DNA from: Gammaproteobacteria bacterium
GTDB taxonomy: Bacteria; Pseudomonadota; Gammaproteobacteria; Pseudomonadales; Pseudohongiellaceae
Reading direction: 5' to 3'
Assembly: GCA_947377625.1 (NCBI GenBank)
Contig: CANCGR010000042.1
Location: 1-11,056 of the forward strand
Length of the DNA stretch: 11,056 nt
How positions within the stretch are numbered: the stretch's first letter is position 1; every line of letters begins with the position of its first letter. Shown piece after piece: positions 1 through 6,992 of this stretch. The notes beneath the pieces were generated by a model, which saw only the letters and a list, made by a program, of their open reading frames with translations, was not told the origin of the DNA and did no database searches. Both the position numbers and the translations under genes were made by a program.

Positions 1-615
1 CAGCCGGTGCAAACATGGGATGCCACGGAGGCAGCGCGGCTGGCATTAAGTGCGGTCTATCGCACTGGCCAGCGCTTCGGTGTGAATCATCTGATTGAAG
101 TGTTGCGCGGCAGCAACGCCGACAAAGTGTTCCAGTTCGATCATCAAAATCTCAACGTTTACGGTAAAGGCACAGACCTGAGCGTGAATGAATGGCGCTC
201 AGTGTTCCGCCAACTGGTGGCGCGCAATTATCTGAGTGTTGATCTTGATGGTTATGGCGCGCTGCGGCTGGAAGAGCTGTGCCGTCCACTGCTGCGCGGT
301 GAAGCTACGCTGGCGCTGCGTCGTGATGAAAGCGTCAAACGCAGCAAGGCCGAAAAACGCGGCAAACCGGTTGCCCAGCCAGTGGCAGGCGACCTTGATC
401 CGGTATTGTGGGAAGCGCTGCGCAGCTTGCGAATGCGCCTGGCAGAAGAGCACAAGGTGCCGCCGTACGTCATCTTCCATAACTCCACTCTCGAAGCCTT
501 GTGCCGACAGCGCCCCGGCACGCTTGCACAGCTGGGTGATATCAGCGGCATCGGTGAGCGCAAGCAGGAGCGTTATGGTCCTGCATTTCTGGCGGTGTTG
601 CAGGAGCATCAATAG
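1..615 (+). CDS. recQ: ATP-dependent DNA helicase RecQ, C-terminal part (5' end outside window)
   Basis: RecQ unwinds DNA 3' to 5' in recombinational repair and replication-fork processing in the cytoplasm. Only the last 204 residues are present; reading frame 1 is open from the first base, so the gene starts outside the window. The visible part begins in the RQC winged-helix region (DATEAARLALSAVYRTGQRFG, then IEVLRG and VYGKG, closely matching E. coli RecQ from memory), passes through a lysine/arginine-rich linker at about residues 108-125, and ends in an HRDC domain (about 130-204) with LRMRLAEEHKVPPYVIF and the helix-hairpin-like DISGIGERKQERYG. The helicase core and the zinc-binding cysteines lie upstream. 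It ends with TAG shortly after the HRDC domain, as is usual for this family, so the C-terminus looks intact. The GTG at base 7 is not a real start. Confidence 0.95.
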   Translation, partial: QPVQTWDATEAARLALSAVYRTGQRFGVNHLIEVLRGSNADKVFQFDHQNLNVYGKGTDLSVNEWRSVFRQLVARNYLSVDLDGYGALRLEELCRPLLRGEATLALRRDESVKRSKAEKRGKPVAQPVAGDLDPVLWEALRSLRMRLAEEHKVPPYVIFHNSTLEALCRQRPGTLAQLGDISGIGERKQERYGPAFLAVLQEHQ

Positions 616-645
616 TGTGGCGAGGACGCATCCTCACGCTGCAGG

Positions 646-663
646 GAATCACAGTGCTGATTC
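646..663. repeat. Perfect 6-bp inverted repeat with 6-base loop (possible operator or weak hairpin)
   Basis: GAATCA at 646-651 and TGATTC at 658-663 are exact inverted copies around the spacer CAGTGC. The repeat lies between the recQ stop and the candidate promoter of the DyP operon. It could be a regulator-binding site or a small hairpin after recQ. No run of T follows, so a rho-independent terminator is unlikely. A 6-bp repeat of this kind can also arise by chance. Confidence 0.3.
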
Positions 664-698
664 AATTGTGAGAGCTCCAAAAAACGTCGCGCCGAACA

Positions 699-726
699 TG
701 GACTAAATTGAATGGGGCTTTATACT
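699..726 (+). promoter_or_regulatory. Candidate sigma70 promoter of the DyP operon
   Basis: A -10 box TATACT at 721-726 matches the TATAAT consensus at five of six bases. A -35-like TGGACT at 699-704 matches TTGACA at four of six, with 16-base spacing. Transcription would begin near 733 and leave a leader of about 65 bases before the first gene of the operon. No other pair of boxes in the 182-base spacer after recQ looks better; TTGACG at 729-734 has no matching -10. Confidence 0.45.
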
Positions 727-798
727 CCTTGACGTGGATTGGTAGCCCGGCCACTTGTTCGCCAACACGGCAAATACGGTAAATAGAGAGGGAAGCTC

Positions 799-1482
799 AT
801 GTTTAACATTGCAGGGAAGTCTTATGCCATGAACGTGATCACGCCGGTGCGCTGGTACCTGGCCTGGTTAAACAAAGTCATTTTCTATGCAGCGCTGAAA
901 ATACCCAGCACCCTCAGCGGCCTGATCACGCTTTCTCTTATTCACTATGCACGTTGGGTCATCATCGGCCGCAACCAGTTCCCGCACATGGCGCCCGAGC
1001 AGCCGCGCGAGCAGCTCAAATATTCCTACATGCTGTTCTTCAGCAATTTCAATGGCAGTTGGGACCAGTATGTAGACTCGTTTACCTTTTCGATTCCCGG
1101 CGGCCTGGACATGTTCTGGAAATGGAATGTGCGTTATTCCAAATCTGTTGCGCTCACGCCGTTTCATCGCTACATCCAATACAACCAGTTGGAAACCCAG
1201 CATTACTACAATGCCTATCCGCTGGCTGCCTCCAACGACGTCAAGAGTGCCAAGACTGTAAAGGCCGCGCTCATCGCGTTTGACCAGGAACTCCGCAAGG
1301 GTACTGATGCCGAGTTCCTTGCGCGCTACAACACGCTGCTACGCGGTCTTCAACACGATATGGGTGACATGTATCCCACGCCTATTGTCAGCATGGCGGC
1401 CTATCAGCTTGAACGACGGCACCAGCGCCATGAACGCCAGTTGCAAGAGCTCAAGGCCGCCGCTAGTGAAGGAGGTGTGTGA
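799..1482 (+). CDS. Protein of unknown function in the DyP peroxidase operon, paralogue 1 (dypA1, label used only here)
   Basis: I do not recognise a named family. The protein has 227 residues. The ATG start is preceded by GAGG at 788-791, seven bases away; an ATG ten codons later is a less likely start. No signal peptide is visible. Residues 19-49 are rather hydrophobic and could form amphipathic or membrane-touching helices. Motifs seen: SYAMNVITPVR (8-18), HYARWVII (49-56), YMLFFSNFNGSWDQYVD (77-93), FHRYIQYNQL (122-131), and a charged, probably helical tail rich in R/Q/E (204-219). The same motifs recur in the same order in the next gene, so the two are probably paralogues. The stop TGA overlaps the next ATG by one base, which implies translational coupling. 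The mix of short strands and helices may be a ferredoxin-like (dimeric alpha/beta barrel) fold like that of the DyP superfamily, but that is inference only. The operon suggests a partner or accessory role for the peroxidase. Confidence 0.88.
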   Translation: MFNIAGKSYAMNVITPVRWYLAWLNKVIFYAALKIPSTLSGLITLSLIHYARWVIIGRNQFPHMAPEQPREQLKYSYMLFFSNFNGSWDQYVDSFTFSIPGGLDMFWKWNVRYSKSVALTPFHRYIQYNQLETQHYYNAYPLAASNDVKSAKTVKAALIAFDQELRKGTDAEFLARYNTLLRGLQHDMGDMYPTPIVSMAAYQLERRHQRHERQLQELKAAASEGGV

Positions 1483-2186
1483 TGGGTAGCAATATCAGCG
1501 GCAGTGCCTATGCGTTGACGATCCTTTCGCCCATCCGCAACGGGGTGGTGCCAGGGCAGGAAATTGCGTTTGCCGACAAAGTGCGCGACACGCTGCAAAA
1601 TTGGAACCTGCTGATCAACAGCCCGATGACCAAAGTGCCGCAGACTTATTTGTGCCGGTATTTCGTGCTGGACGATGTCTATACCCAGTCGTTGCCCGGT
1701 GGCAGCGCGTTGGACACGCTCATTGATTTTCTGCCCATCGTGCCTGACTCCCTCCGCAAGTGGGCCATGCCCACCGAAGATCATCTGCAGTCGCGCTATC
1801 TGGTGTTCTCCTGCAATTTTCACGGTGGCCCCAACGGCGATGTGGATGGTTATCTGCAAGGCATGTGGAATGCCATCAGCAGCAATATTCGTGAAGTGTG
1901 GGGTTACTGTTACGGTTTTGAGAAAGTGCATGATGCGGCCAGCTTTGCGACTTACATGAAGCAATGCCAGTTAACGGCCAGCCTGTTCTTTGTTGGTTCC
2001 AATGATGAGCCGTTGCCCGAGCAGCTCAAGGCTCTGTATCTCAAACAGGAGTTTGCCCGCTTTGCGGTGGCGAACCAGGGGTTGGACGCCGCCACCGTGC
2101 GCGCCAATTACCTCGCCTTCAGTCAGCGCGTGAAACCCACCGACCTGAACGGCCCCACTTGGGTGCCAGGCCAATACCGGCTGTAA
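1482..2186 (+). CDS. Protein of unknown function in the DyP peroxidase operon, paralogue 2 (dypA2, label used only here)
   Basis: Function not recognised; 234 residues. The ATG at 1482 is chosen because GGAGG (1471-1475) lies six bases upstream; the in-frame GTG at 1479 would be only three bases away. No signal peptide or clear membrane helix is seen. It parallels the preceding gene product: SAYALTILSPIR (8-19), TYLCRYFVL (55-63), YLVFSCNFHG followed by VD (106-122), FATYMKQCQL (155-164), then a helix-like segment LKALYLKQEFARF (182-194). Compared with paralogue 1 there are about 22 extra residues between the central arginine (R59) and the YLVFSCNF strand. The hydrophobic N-terminal stretch of paralogue 1 is replaced by a more polar segment, and the aromatic residues of its SWDQY motif are missing. 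It ends 29 bases before the peroxidase gene, so the three genes are almost certainly one transcript. Two different paralogues side by side suggest a heteromeric complex. Confidence 0.88.
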   Translation: MGSNISGSAYALTILSPIRNGVVPGQEIAFADKVRDTLQNWNLLINSPMTKVPQTYLCRYFVLDDVYTQSLPGGSALDTLIDFLPIVPDSLRKWAMPTEDHLQSRYLVFSCNFHGGPNGDVDGYLQGMWNAISSNIREVWGYCYGFEKVHDAASFATYMKQCQLTASLFFVGSNDEPLPEQLKALYLKQEFARFAVANQGLDAATVRANYLAFSQRVKPTDLNGPTWVPGQYRL

Positions 2187-2215
2187 ACAGAGCCTTACCA
2201 AGCAAGGGAGTGACC

Positions 2216-3826
2216 ATGACCAAACAACTTGATCTGCTCGACATCCAGGGCAACGTGATTCGTGCCTATGGCCGCTTTGGTTATCCGGTGGCGCGCTATG
2301 TGTTCCTGAATATCCGCAATGCCGCCAGAGCACGCACCTTCGTCGGCAAGCTCACCAAGAAGGTGACCACAGCCACGCAATGGGGTGATGGCATTGGCCA
2401 GGTAAAGAAGCCGGTATGGACTGTGAATGTGGCCTTCACTTACCAAGGCTTGAAAGAACTGGAAGTGCCGCGCGAATCGCTGATGAACTTTGCTCCCGAG
2501 TTCGCGGCTGGCATGAAGGCACGGCGTGACATTCTCGGCGATGACGGCCCCAGTGCGCCCGAGCTCTGGGATCCGATCTGGCAGGAAAACCGCGAAACAC
2601 GCGACAAAGACGTGCATATTTTTGTGTCGCTCAACGCCAGTGCACCGGGCTGGCCGGCCAACGGCAGGGATTTGATTGAGACCAGTTATGAACAGTTGGA
2701 ACTGGCCTGGCAGTGGCTCAAGGACATCGTCGCGCAGCATGGTGGCGGGGTGGTCATACTTGGCGGCAATGTTGGCGACAACGGCGCCTTGCTGGACTAC
2801 CAGGATTGCAAGGTCGTCATGGAGCAGGGCAAACCTACCGCCAAGGAACACTTTGGCTACACCGACGGCATTGGTGACCCGGTGTTTGAAGGGGTTCCTT
2901 ACGACACTGATCGGGTCAACGGTCGCGGCAAGCAGCTGGAAAACCAGCAGTGGGCACCGCTGGCCACCGGTGAATTTCTGCTCGGCCATATTGATGAAGC
3001 CAAGGAATATCCGCCCGCGCCCAACCCCGTGCTGTTGTCACGCAACGGTACTTACATGATCTACCGCAAGCTGCATGAAAATGTAGCTACCTTCGATGCG
3101 TATCTCGATGAGCACGGCAGCAAATATCCGGGCGGCAAGGAGTTGTTGGCAGCCAAGTTCGTCGGTCGCTGGCGCGACAATGGTGCTCCACTGGTGAAAG
3201 CGCCAGATGCGGCCAGCAAAGCGGTGTTCGACAAGCAGTTGGCGGTCGCCGACAAGGAAGGTCAGGATGAATTGCTGTGCAACTTCACCTATGACGCTGA
3301 CATGAGCGGCGCCAAGTGCCCGTTCAGCGCTCATATCCGCCGTATCAATCCGCGCGCGTCACTGCAGATGATCAGCGAGCCGGGTGACCCGCCCGGCTCA
3401 CTCAAAAATAGCGTAGGCGCCTTTGACACGCCGGGCGCGCTGACCAATCGTCGTCGCGTGTTGCGACGCGGCTTGCCCTATGGCGATGTAAAAGACCGCA
3501 CACGCGATGACGGCAACCACGGCATCATCATCATGATGCTCAACTCCGACATCAACCGGCAGTTTGAGTTTGTGCAACAGCAATGGATCAACTACGGCAA
3601 CGACTTCAAAGCCGGCAATGACAAGGAAATCCTGCTCGGCAATCACAGTGTCGACGATCGCTTTCCCAGCAAGGCCGTGCTGCAGGTGGAACCTACCGGC
3701 AATGACACGCCCTACATACTGTCAAAAATTCCGCGACTGGTAGAAACACGTGGCGGCGATTATTTTTTCGTGCCCAGTCTCACGGCGCTGCGCATGATAG
3801 CCAAGGGTTTGATTGATCCGACTTGA
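2216..3826 (+). CDS. DyP-type (dye-decolorizing) haem peroxidase
   Basis: A haem peroxidase that uses hydrogen peroxide to oxidise organic substrates; the natural substrate is not evident. The start ATG follows AAGGGAG (2204-2210) by five bases and gives 536 residues, long for the family, as in the larger AnaPX-like DyPs (class assignment from memory). Key motifs: LDIQGNVIRAYGR and ARYVFLNIR near the N-terminus; the hallmark GxxDG as GYTDG at 214-218, with catalytic Asp217; CPFSAHIRRINPR with the proximal haem ligand His373; an arginine-rich stretch ending RRGLPYG (412-423), where I expect the distal arginine; and NSDINRQFEF (443-452), followed by WINYGNDF as in long-form DyPs. No Tat or Sec signal is present, so the enzyme is probably cytoplasmic. 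No obvious C-terminal encapsulin-targeting tail is visible. All main catalytic residues are present, so it looks active. It is the third gene of the operon and ends just before a strong terminator. Confidence 0.97.
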   Translation: MTKQLDLLDIQGNVIRAYGRFGYPVARYVFLNIRNAARARTFVGKLTKKVTTATQWGDGIGQVKKPVWTVNVAFTYQGLKELEVPRESLMNFAPEFAAGMKARRDILGDDGPSAPELWDPIWQENRETRDKDVHIFVSLNASAPGWPANGRDLIETSYEQLELAWQWLKDIVAQHGGGVVILGGNVGDNGALLDYQDCKVVMEQGKPTAKEHFGYTDGIGDPVFEGVPYDTDRVNGRGKQLENQQWAPLATGEFLLGHIDEAKEYPPAPNPVLLSRNGTYMIYRKLHENVATFDAYLDEHGSKYPGGKELLAAKFVGRWRDNGAPLVKAPDAASKAVFDKQLAVADKEGQDELLCNFTYDADMSGAKCPFSAHIRRINPRASLQMISEPGDPPGSLKNSVGAFDTPGALTNRRRVLRRGLPYGDVKDRTRDDGNHGIIIMMLNSDINRQFEFVQQQWINYGNDFKAGNDKEILLGNHSVDDRFPSKAVLQVEPTGNDTPYILSKIPRLVETRGGDYFFVPSLTALRMIAKGLIDPT

Positions 3827-3843
3827 GTAGAAATTCCGCAAAG

Positions 3844-3878
3844 CAAAAGGCATGCAGTGATTCACTGTGTGCCTTTTG
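3844..3878. terminator. Bidirectional rho-independent terminator between convergent genes
   Basis: The arms 3844-3859 and 3863-3878 form a 16-bp stem closed by a three-base ATT loop; all pairs are Watson-Crick except two adjacent G-T wobbles. The stem begins with AAAA on one side and ends with TTTT on the other, and CTTT-type tracts follow in both directions. It can therefore stop both the DyP operon coming from the left and the beta-propeller gene coming from the right. It sits in the 70-base gap between the two stop codons. Confidence 0.82.
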
Positions 3879-3896
3879 TCTTTGGCTGGCCTGCTC

Positions 3897-4904
3897 TTAT
3901 TTGCCTTGTGCAAACACCAGCACTTTCATGCTGCCTTCTTTCGCTTGTGGCCGCGCTTTCGGATTGGCAGGATCAACCGGCAGATACTCTACTGCCGCTG
4001 TGTAAAGCCGGTGTGTAGCAGGGTCTACTGTCATGGTGCGCGCGCCACGGGCGGTGTCGAGGGTTTGCGTAACAGTCAGCGTTTCGCCTTTTACAGCAAC
4101 TATCGTGATGTGACCGTCACTGCACGCTACAAACGCGGTGCTGGTGCTGGCTTCAAACCAGGTGGAATCGGTACCTTTGCAGATGGGAGCTGAAGCAAGC
4201 ACCTTGCCATTGTGAGTGTCCATCATGATCAGCGCAGCGCCGCCGCCCACAAACAAGTGGTGATTGGCAGCATCAATGGACATGCCGGTTGGCTCGGAAG
4301 CAGGGGCGACCGGATAGTTGGCAACTACTGCATAGGTCTTCATATCGACAACATCGATGCTGTTCTTGTCTTCGATGTTGATGAACATTTTGCCAAGCGC
4401 AACATCCGCCTGACCTGCTTCGTCATCACCTGATAGCGGTGTGGTAGCAACGACCGAGCGTTTTACTGCATCAATGATCGTGGCTGAATGGCCTGTGTGG
4501 TTGAAAGCCCACAACTGCTGCTGGCTGCTTACATAAAGCAGGTTGTCAGGATTGGTTCCGGTATCCACTTTGGCGAGAGTTTGCAGTGTTTTTAAATCAA
4601 AGATACCTATCTTGTTTTCGCCACCATTGCTGGTGAATCCGATGCCCAACCCGGGCGCAACGTCGATGCCATGAATGCCGGGGGTATTGTCGATGCGGCC
4701 AACGATGCTGTTGTTGCCCGTATCAATGACCACCGCCTCGGTGCCATGTGACACGTAAAGACGATGCGCAGCGCTGTCGACATTCAAGTAATCAAAACGG
4801 CCAACGCCGCCGATCTGGATCTCGGCAACCTTGGTATACGGTTCTGCAGCATGGGACGGTAATGCAGCAGCCATCAGGACAAATACAAGTGCATTGATAC
4901 GCAT
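3897..4904 (-). CDS. Exported YncE-like (YVTN-type) beta-propeller protein
   Basis: A 335-residue protein. The start at 4904 is chosen because it begins with a typical Sec signal peptide (MRINALVFVLMAAALPSHA, cleavage near 19); an upstream in-frame start would bury that peptide behind 30 extra residues. The Shine-Dalgarno is weak (AGG about eight bases upstream). The mature part is a chain of about 40-residue units of the form strand-DxxxxxLYV-strand-IDTxxxxVV: for example LYVSHGTEAVVIDT (49-62), IGIFDLKTLQTLAKVDTGTNPDNL (99-122), DVVDMKTYAVVANYPV (184-199), LFVGGGAALIMMDTHNGKVLA (217-237) and LYTAAV (300-305). This fits a six- or seven-bladed propeller of the YncE/YVTN group. Such proteins lie in the periplasm or outside the cell and bind partners or ligands; the ligand is unknown here. 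It lacks visible catalytic residues. It lies 114 bases after the phosphatase gene on the same strand, so shared transcription is possible but not shown. Confidence 0.87.
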   Translation of the reverse strand: MRINALVFVLMAAALPSHAAEPYTKVAEIQIGGVGRFDYLNVDSAAHRLYVSHGTEAVVIDTGNNSIVGRIDNTPGIHGIDVAPGLGIGFTSNGGENKIGIFDLKTLQTLAKVDTGTNPDNLLYVSSQQQLWAFNHTGHSATIIDAVKRSVVATTPLSGDDEAGQADVALGKMFINIEDKNSIDVVDMKTYAVVANYPVAPASEPTGMSIDAANHHLFVGGGAALIMMDTHNGKVLASAPICKGTDSTWFEASTSTAFVACSDGHITIVAVKGETLTVTQTLDTARGARTMTVDPATHRLYTAAVEYLPVDPANPKARPQAKEGSMKVLVFAQGK

Positions 4905-5018
4905 AGTCAAACCTGCAGGAATTTTTGAGGTAAGGCATCTTCCGCTTTTTTGGTTGTTTGTAAATGCTTGTTCTAGCGTGCCGACTGCAAGCACGCCGGC
5001 TCATGGCGCAGCTGAAGC

Positions 5019-6992
5019 TCAGCTCTTGGGATTAAGCAGTTCGGTCAAAAGAGTGGCCGGGCTCGGCCCTGCGTTAAGACGTTTGAGCGCCAGCAAGGTA
5101 ACGTCGTCGGCCAGGTTGTCGTTCTGGTAGTTGGCAATTTCGCGGATGGCGGCGCCGCACAGTTCAAGACAATTGTTCTGCGCATGTTTTTGCAGAAATG
5201 TCTTGATGCGCGGCATGCCATAGAACTCGCCGGCAGAGGAGCGCGCTTCCGGGAAGCCGTCGGTGTAGAGCAACAGCGTTTCGCCGGTCTTGAGCGTGAA
5301 TTCAGCGTTGCGGTATTCCTGATCTTCCAGCATGCCGACAATGGTGCCGGTGGCATCGCCGATATTGGTGACACTGCCATTGCGTGCGATCAGGTAAGGT
5401 GGCACGTGACCGCCGTTGGCATAGATGATTTTGCCTGAACTGATGTTGTAGCTGCCCAGGAAAATGGTGACAAACGCGCCGCCTTTCTGGCTGTCGCGCA
5501 GACGCTCATTGGTTTCCTGCAGAATTTCACCGGGGCTGCGACCACTTTGCGCCAGGTCGCGCACAATGGTGCGGGTCACTGCCATTACCAGTGCCGCTGA
5601 CATGCCCTTGCCGCTGACATCGGCGATCACAAACACCAGCGTCTTCGGGTTGACCAAAAAGAAATCGAAGAAATCACCGGCCACATGATGCGCTGCCTGA
5701 TTAAGCGCGTGCAGTTCGAATTCCTTGCGATCAGGAAAGGGCGGGAACTCGGTGGGCAGCAAGGATTTCTGGGTTTCGCGTGCCATCTGCAATTCACGCT
5801 CAACCAGTTTCTGCGCAGTTTCCTGCTGGCTTTGCAGTTCGATCTGTTTTTTCAGGTTTTTCAACATGCGGTTGAAGCCAAGACTGAGCCGGCCCAGCTC
5901 GTCGGTGGAGCGGATGTTCTCAATATGCGTGTCGAGCTTGCCGCGTGCGACTTCCGAAACCGCCGCTTCCAGTTTTTTGATCGGGCTGGTCAGCCGTGAA
6001 CTCATCGTCCACACCAGCACAAAGGTGAGCGCGATGGTGAGGCTGAGCCCTGCCAATGCCACCTGGATTTGCGCGCGAATCGGTGCGATCAAGTCGTACT
6101 CGGAGGCGAGCGTGGCCAGCCGCCAGCCGGTGGTGCTGATGGGCGTATAGCTCACCCACAAATTGCCGGGCACGATGCTGCCATCGAGATAGAGATTGTT
6201 GACGACCCCCATGCCGGTGTCGCCAGCCATCACGTGACTGGTGATCTGCTGAAACAGCGGATTCACCAAGGACGCGCTCATCTCAACCAGGCCGGAATTG
6301 AGAATCAGCGCCGGGTCGTAGTGGGAAATGAAACGGCCGGACGGGCTCATGATCATGAAACGCGACGGGTCCATGCGCGCTGCCAGGCGTTGGTTCAACA
6401 AATCCAGTCGCAAATCGAGCGTGGCGACTCCGATGAACGTGTCGCCATTTTTGATGGGCACCGCATAAGTCACGATGGCCACATTGCCTTCGCCACTGTC
6501 GAAATACGGCTCACTCCAGAATGCATGTCCGCTGGTTTTGACTTGCTGGTACCACTGCACGCGGCCGCTGGTGTAGTCGCCCAATACCGAAGTAAGGTCG
6601 AGCCGTTTCATGTCCTTGTCGTACACATAGGGGGCAAACAGTCGCAGGTCGTTGTGGTAGGCGAAGGGTTCAAACGCCACGCTGGCGCCGTAAATCAGCG
6701 GGTCGCGGCGCATGGTGTCTTTCAGCAGATTGAAGATGGCTTCGGTATCCAGCGTGGGTTTGAGTCCGAGAAAACGGGCGGTGTCATCCACGGTGCCGCT
6801 GAGCGACACCAGCTCGTAGTTAAGGCCGGTGGCGAGCAGGCTGATCTCGCGCAAGTGCTGATCCTGCAGCGTAAACACCGCCGAGTCGTAGACGCGACGC
6901 AGTGTCAGTCCCATTACGACGCCGGCAATGAGCAGCAGCGGCAGGATGATGGAAACGATCAGCTTCCAGCGTATCGAGAACGTCAGATTAAT
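5019..6992 (-). CDS. Membrane-bound Cache-HAMP-PP2C (RsbU/SpoIIE-type) serine phosphatase, probable ATT start
   Basis: A sensor phosphatase: an extracytoplasmic Cache domain binds a ligand and the cytoplasmic PP2C domain dephosphorylates a phosphoserine protein, typically a STAS anti-anti-sigma factor. Layout in 657 residues, numbered from ATT: membrane helix 1 (about 11-31); double-Cache domain (about 35-290) with AFWSEPYFDSG and YAVPIKNG; membrane helix 2 (311-331); HAMP (about 332-386, TSPIKKLE...DELGRL); coiled linker with the usual REQ/TQKSLLP motif (about 395-413); PP2C/SpoIIE domain (431-638). Metal-binding acids are present: VAGD (Asp439), ADVSGKG (Asp458), YTDG (Asp578) and DDVTLLALK (Asp629/630). 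The first in-frame ATG, at 6914, would cut helix 1 in half. The frame upstream has no ATG, GTG or TTG before a stop at 7098-7100. ATT at 6990-6992 has GGGAGG six bases upstream and overlaps the cinA stop by one base. No STAS or anti-sigma gene is nearby. Confidence 0.93.
   Translation of the reverse strand: MNLTFSIRWKLIVSIILPLLLIAGVVMGLTLRRVYDSAVFTLQDQHLREISLLATGLNYELVSLSGTVDDTARFLGLKPTLDTEAIFNLLKDTMRRDPLIYGASVAFEPFAYHNDLRLFAPYVYDKDMKRLDLTSVLGDYTSGRVQWYQQVKTSGHAFWSEPYFDSGEGNVAIVTYAVPIKNGDTFIGVATLDLRLDLLNQRLAARMDPSRFMIMSPSGRFISHYDPALILNSGLVEMSASLVNPLFQQITSHVMAGDTGMGVVNNLYLDGSIVPGNLWVSYTPISTTGWRLATLASEYDLIAPIRAQIQVALAGLSLTIALTFVLVWTMSSRLTSPIKKLEAAVSEVARGKLDTHIENIRSTDELGRLSLGFNRMLKNLKKQIELQSQQETAQKLVERELQMARETQKSLLPTEFPPFPDRKEFELHALNQAAHHVAGDFFDFFLVNPKTLVFVIADVSGKGMSAALVMAVTRTIVRDLAQSGRSPGEILQETNERLRDSQKGGAFVTIFLGSYNISSGKIIYANGGHVPPYLIARNGSVTNIGDATGTIVGMLEDQEYRNAEFTLKTGETLLLYTDGFPEARSSAGEFYGMPRIKTFLQKHAQNNCLELCGAAIREIANYQNDNLADDVTLLALKRLNAGPSPATLLTELLNPKS

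Noticed and set aside
621..640. Small hairpin after recQ (GAGGA/TCCTC)
   Set aside because: Only five contiguous pairs and no following T run; not a convincing terminator.
767..784. Direct repeat ACGGCAAAT/ACGGTAAAT before the DyP operon, with a similar string near 10123
   Set aside because: Short, imperfect, and in opposite orientation relative to the downstream gene at the second site; most likely chance.
2159..2215. N-terminal extension of the peroxidase from an earlier GTG
   Set aside because: It would overlap the end of the preceding gene, and the ATG at 2216 has a good ribosome site and the usual family N-terminus.
2195..2989. Open frame of 264 codons on the minus strand
   Set aside because: Antisense to the DyP peroxidase, whose catalytic motifs are intact on the plus strand.
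4905..4994. Upstream start for the beta-propeller gene
   Set aside because: It would place 30 residues before a well-formed signal peptide.
4976..4996. Hairpin GCGTGC/GCACGC between the phosphatase and propeller genes as a terminator
   Set aside because: Six base pairs with a nine-base loop and no T tract on the relevant strand.
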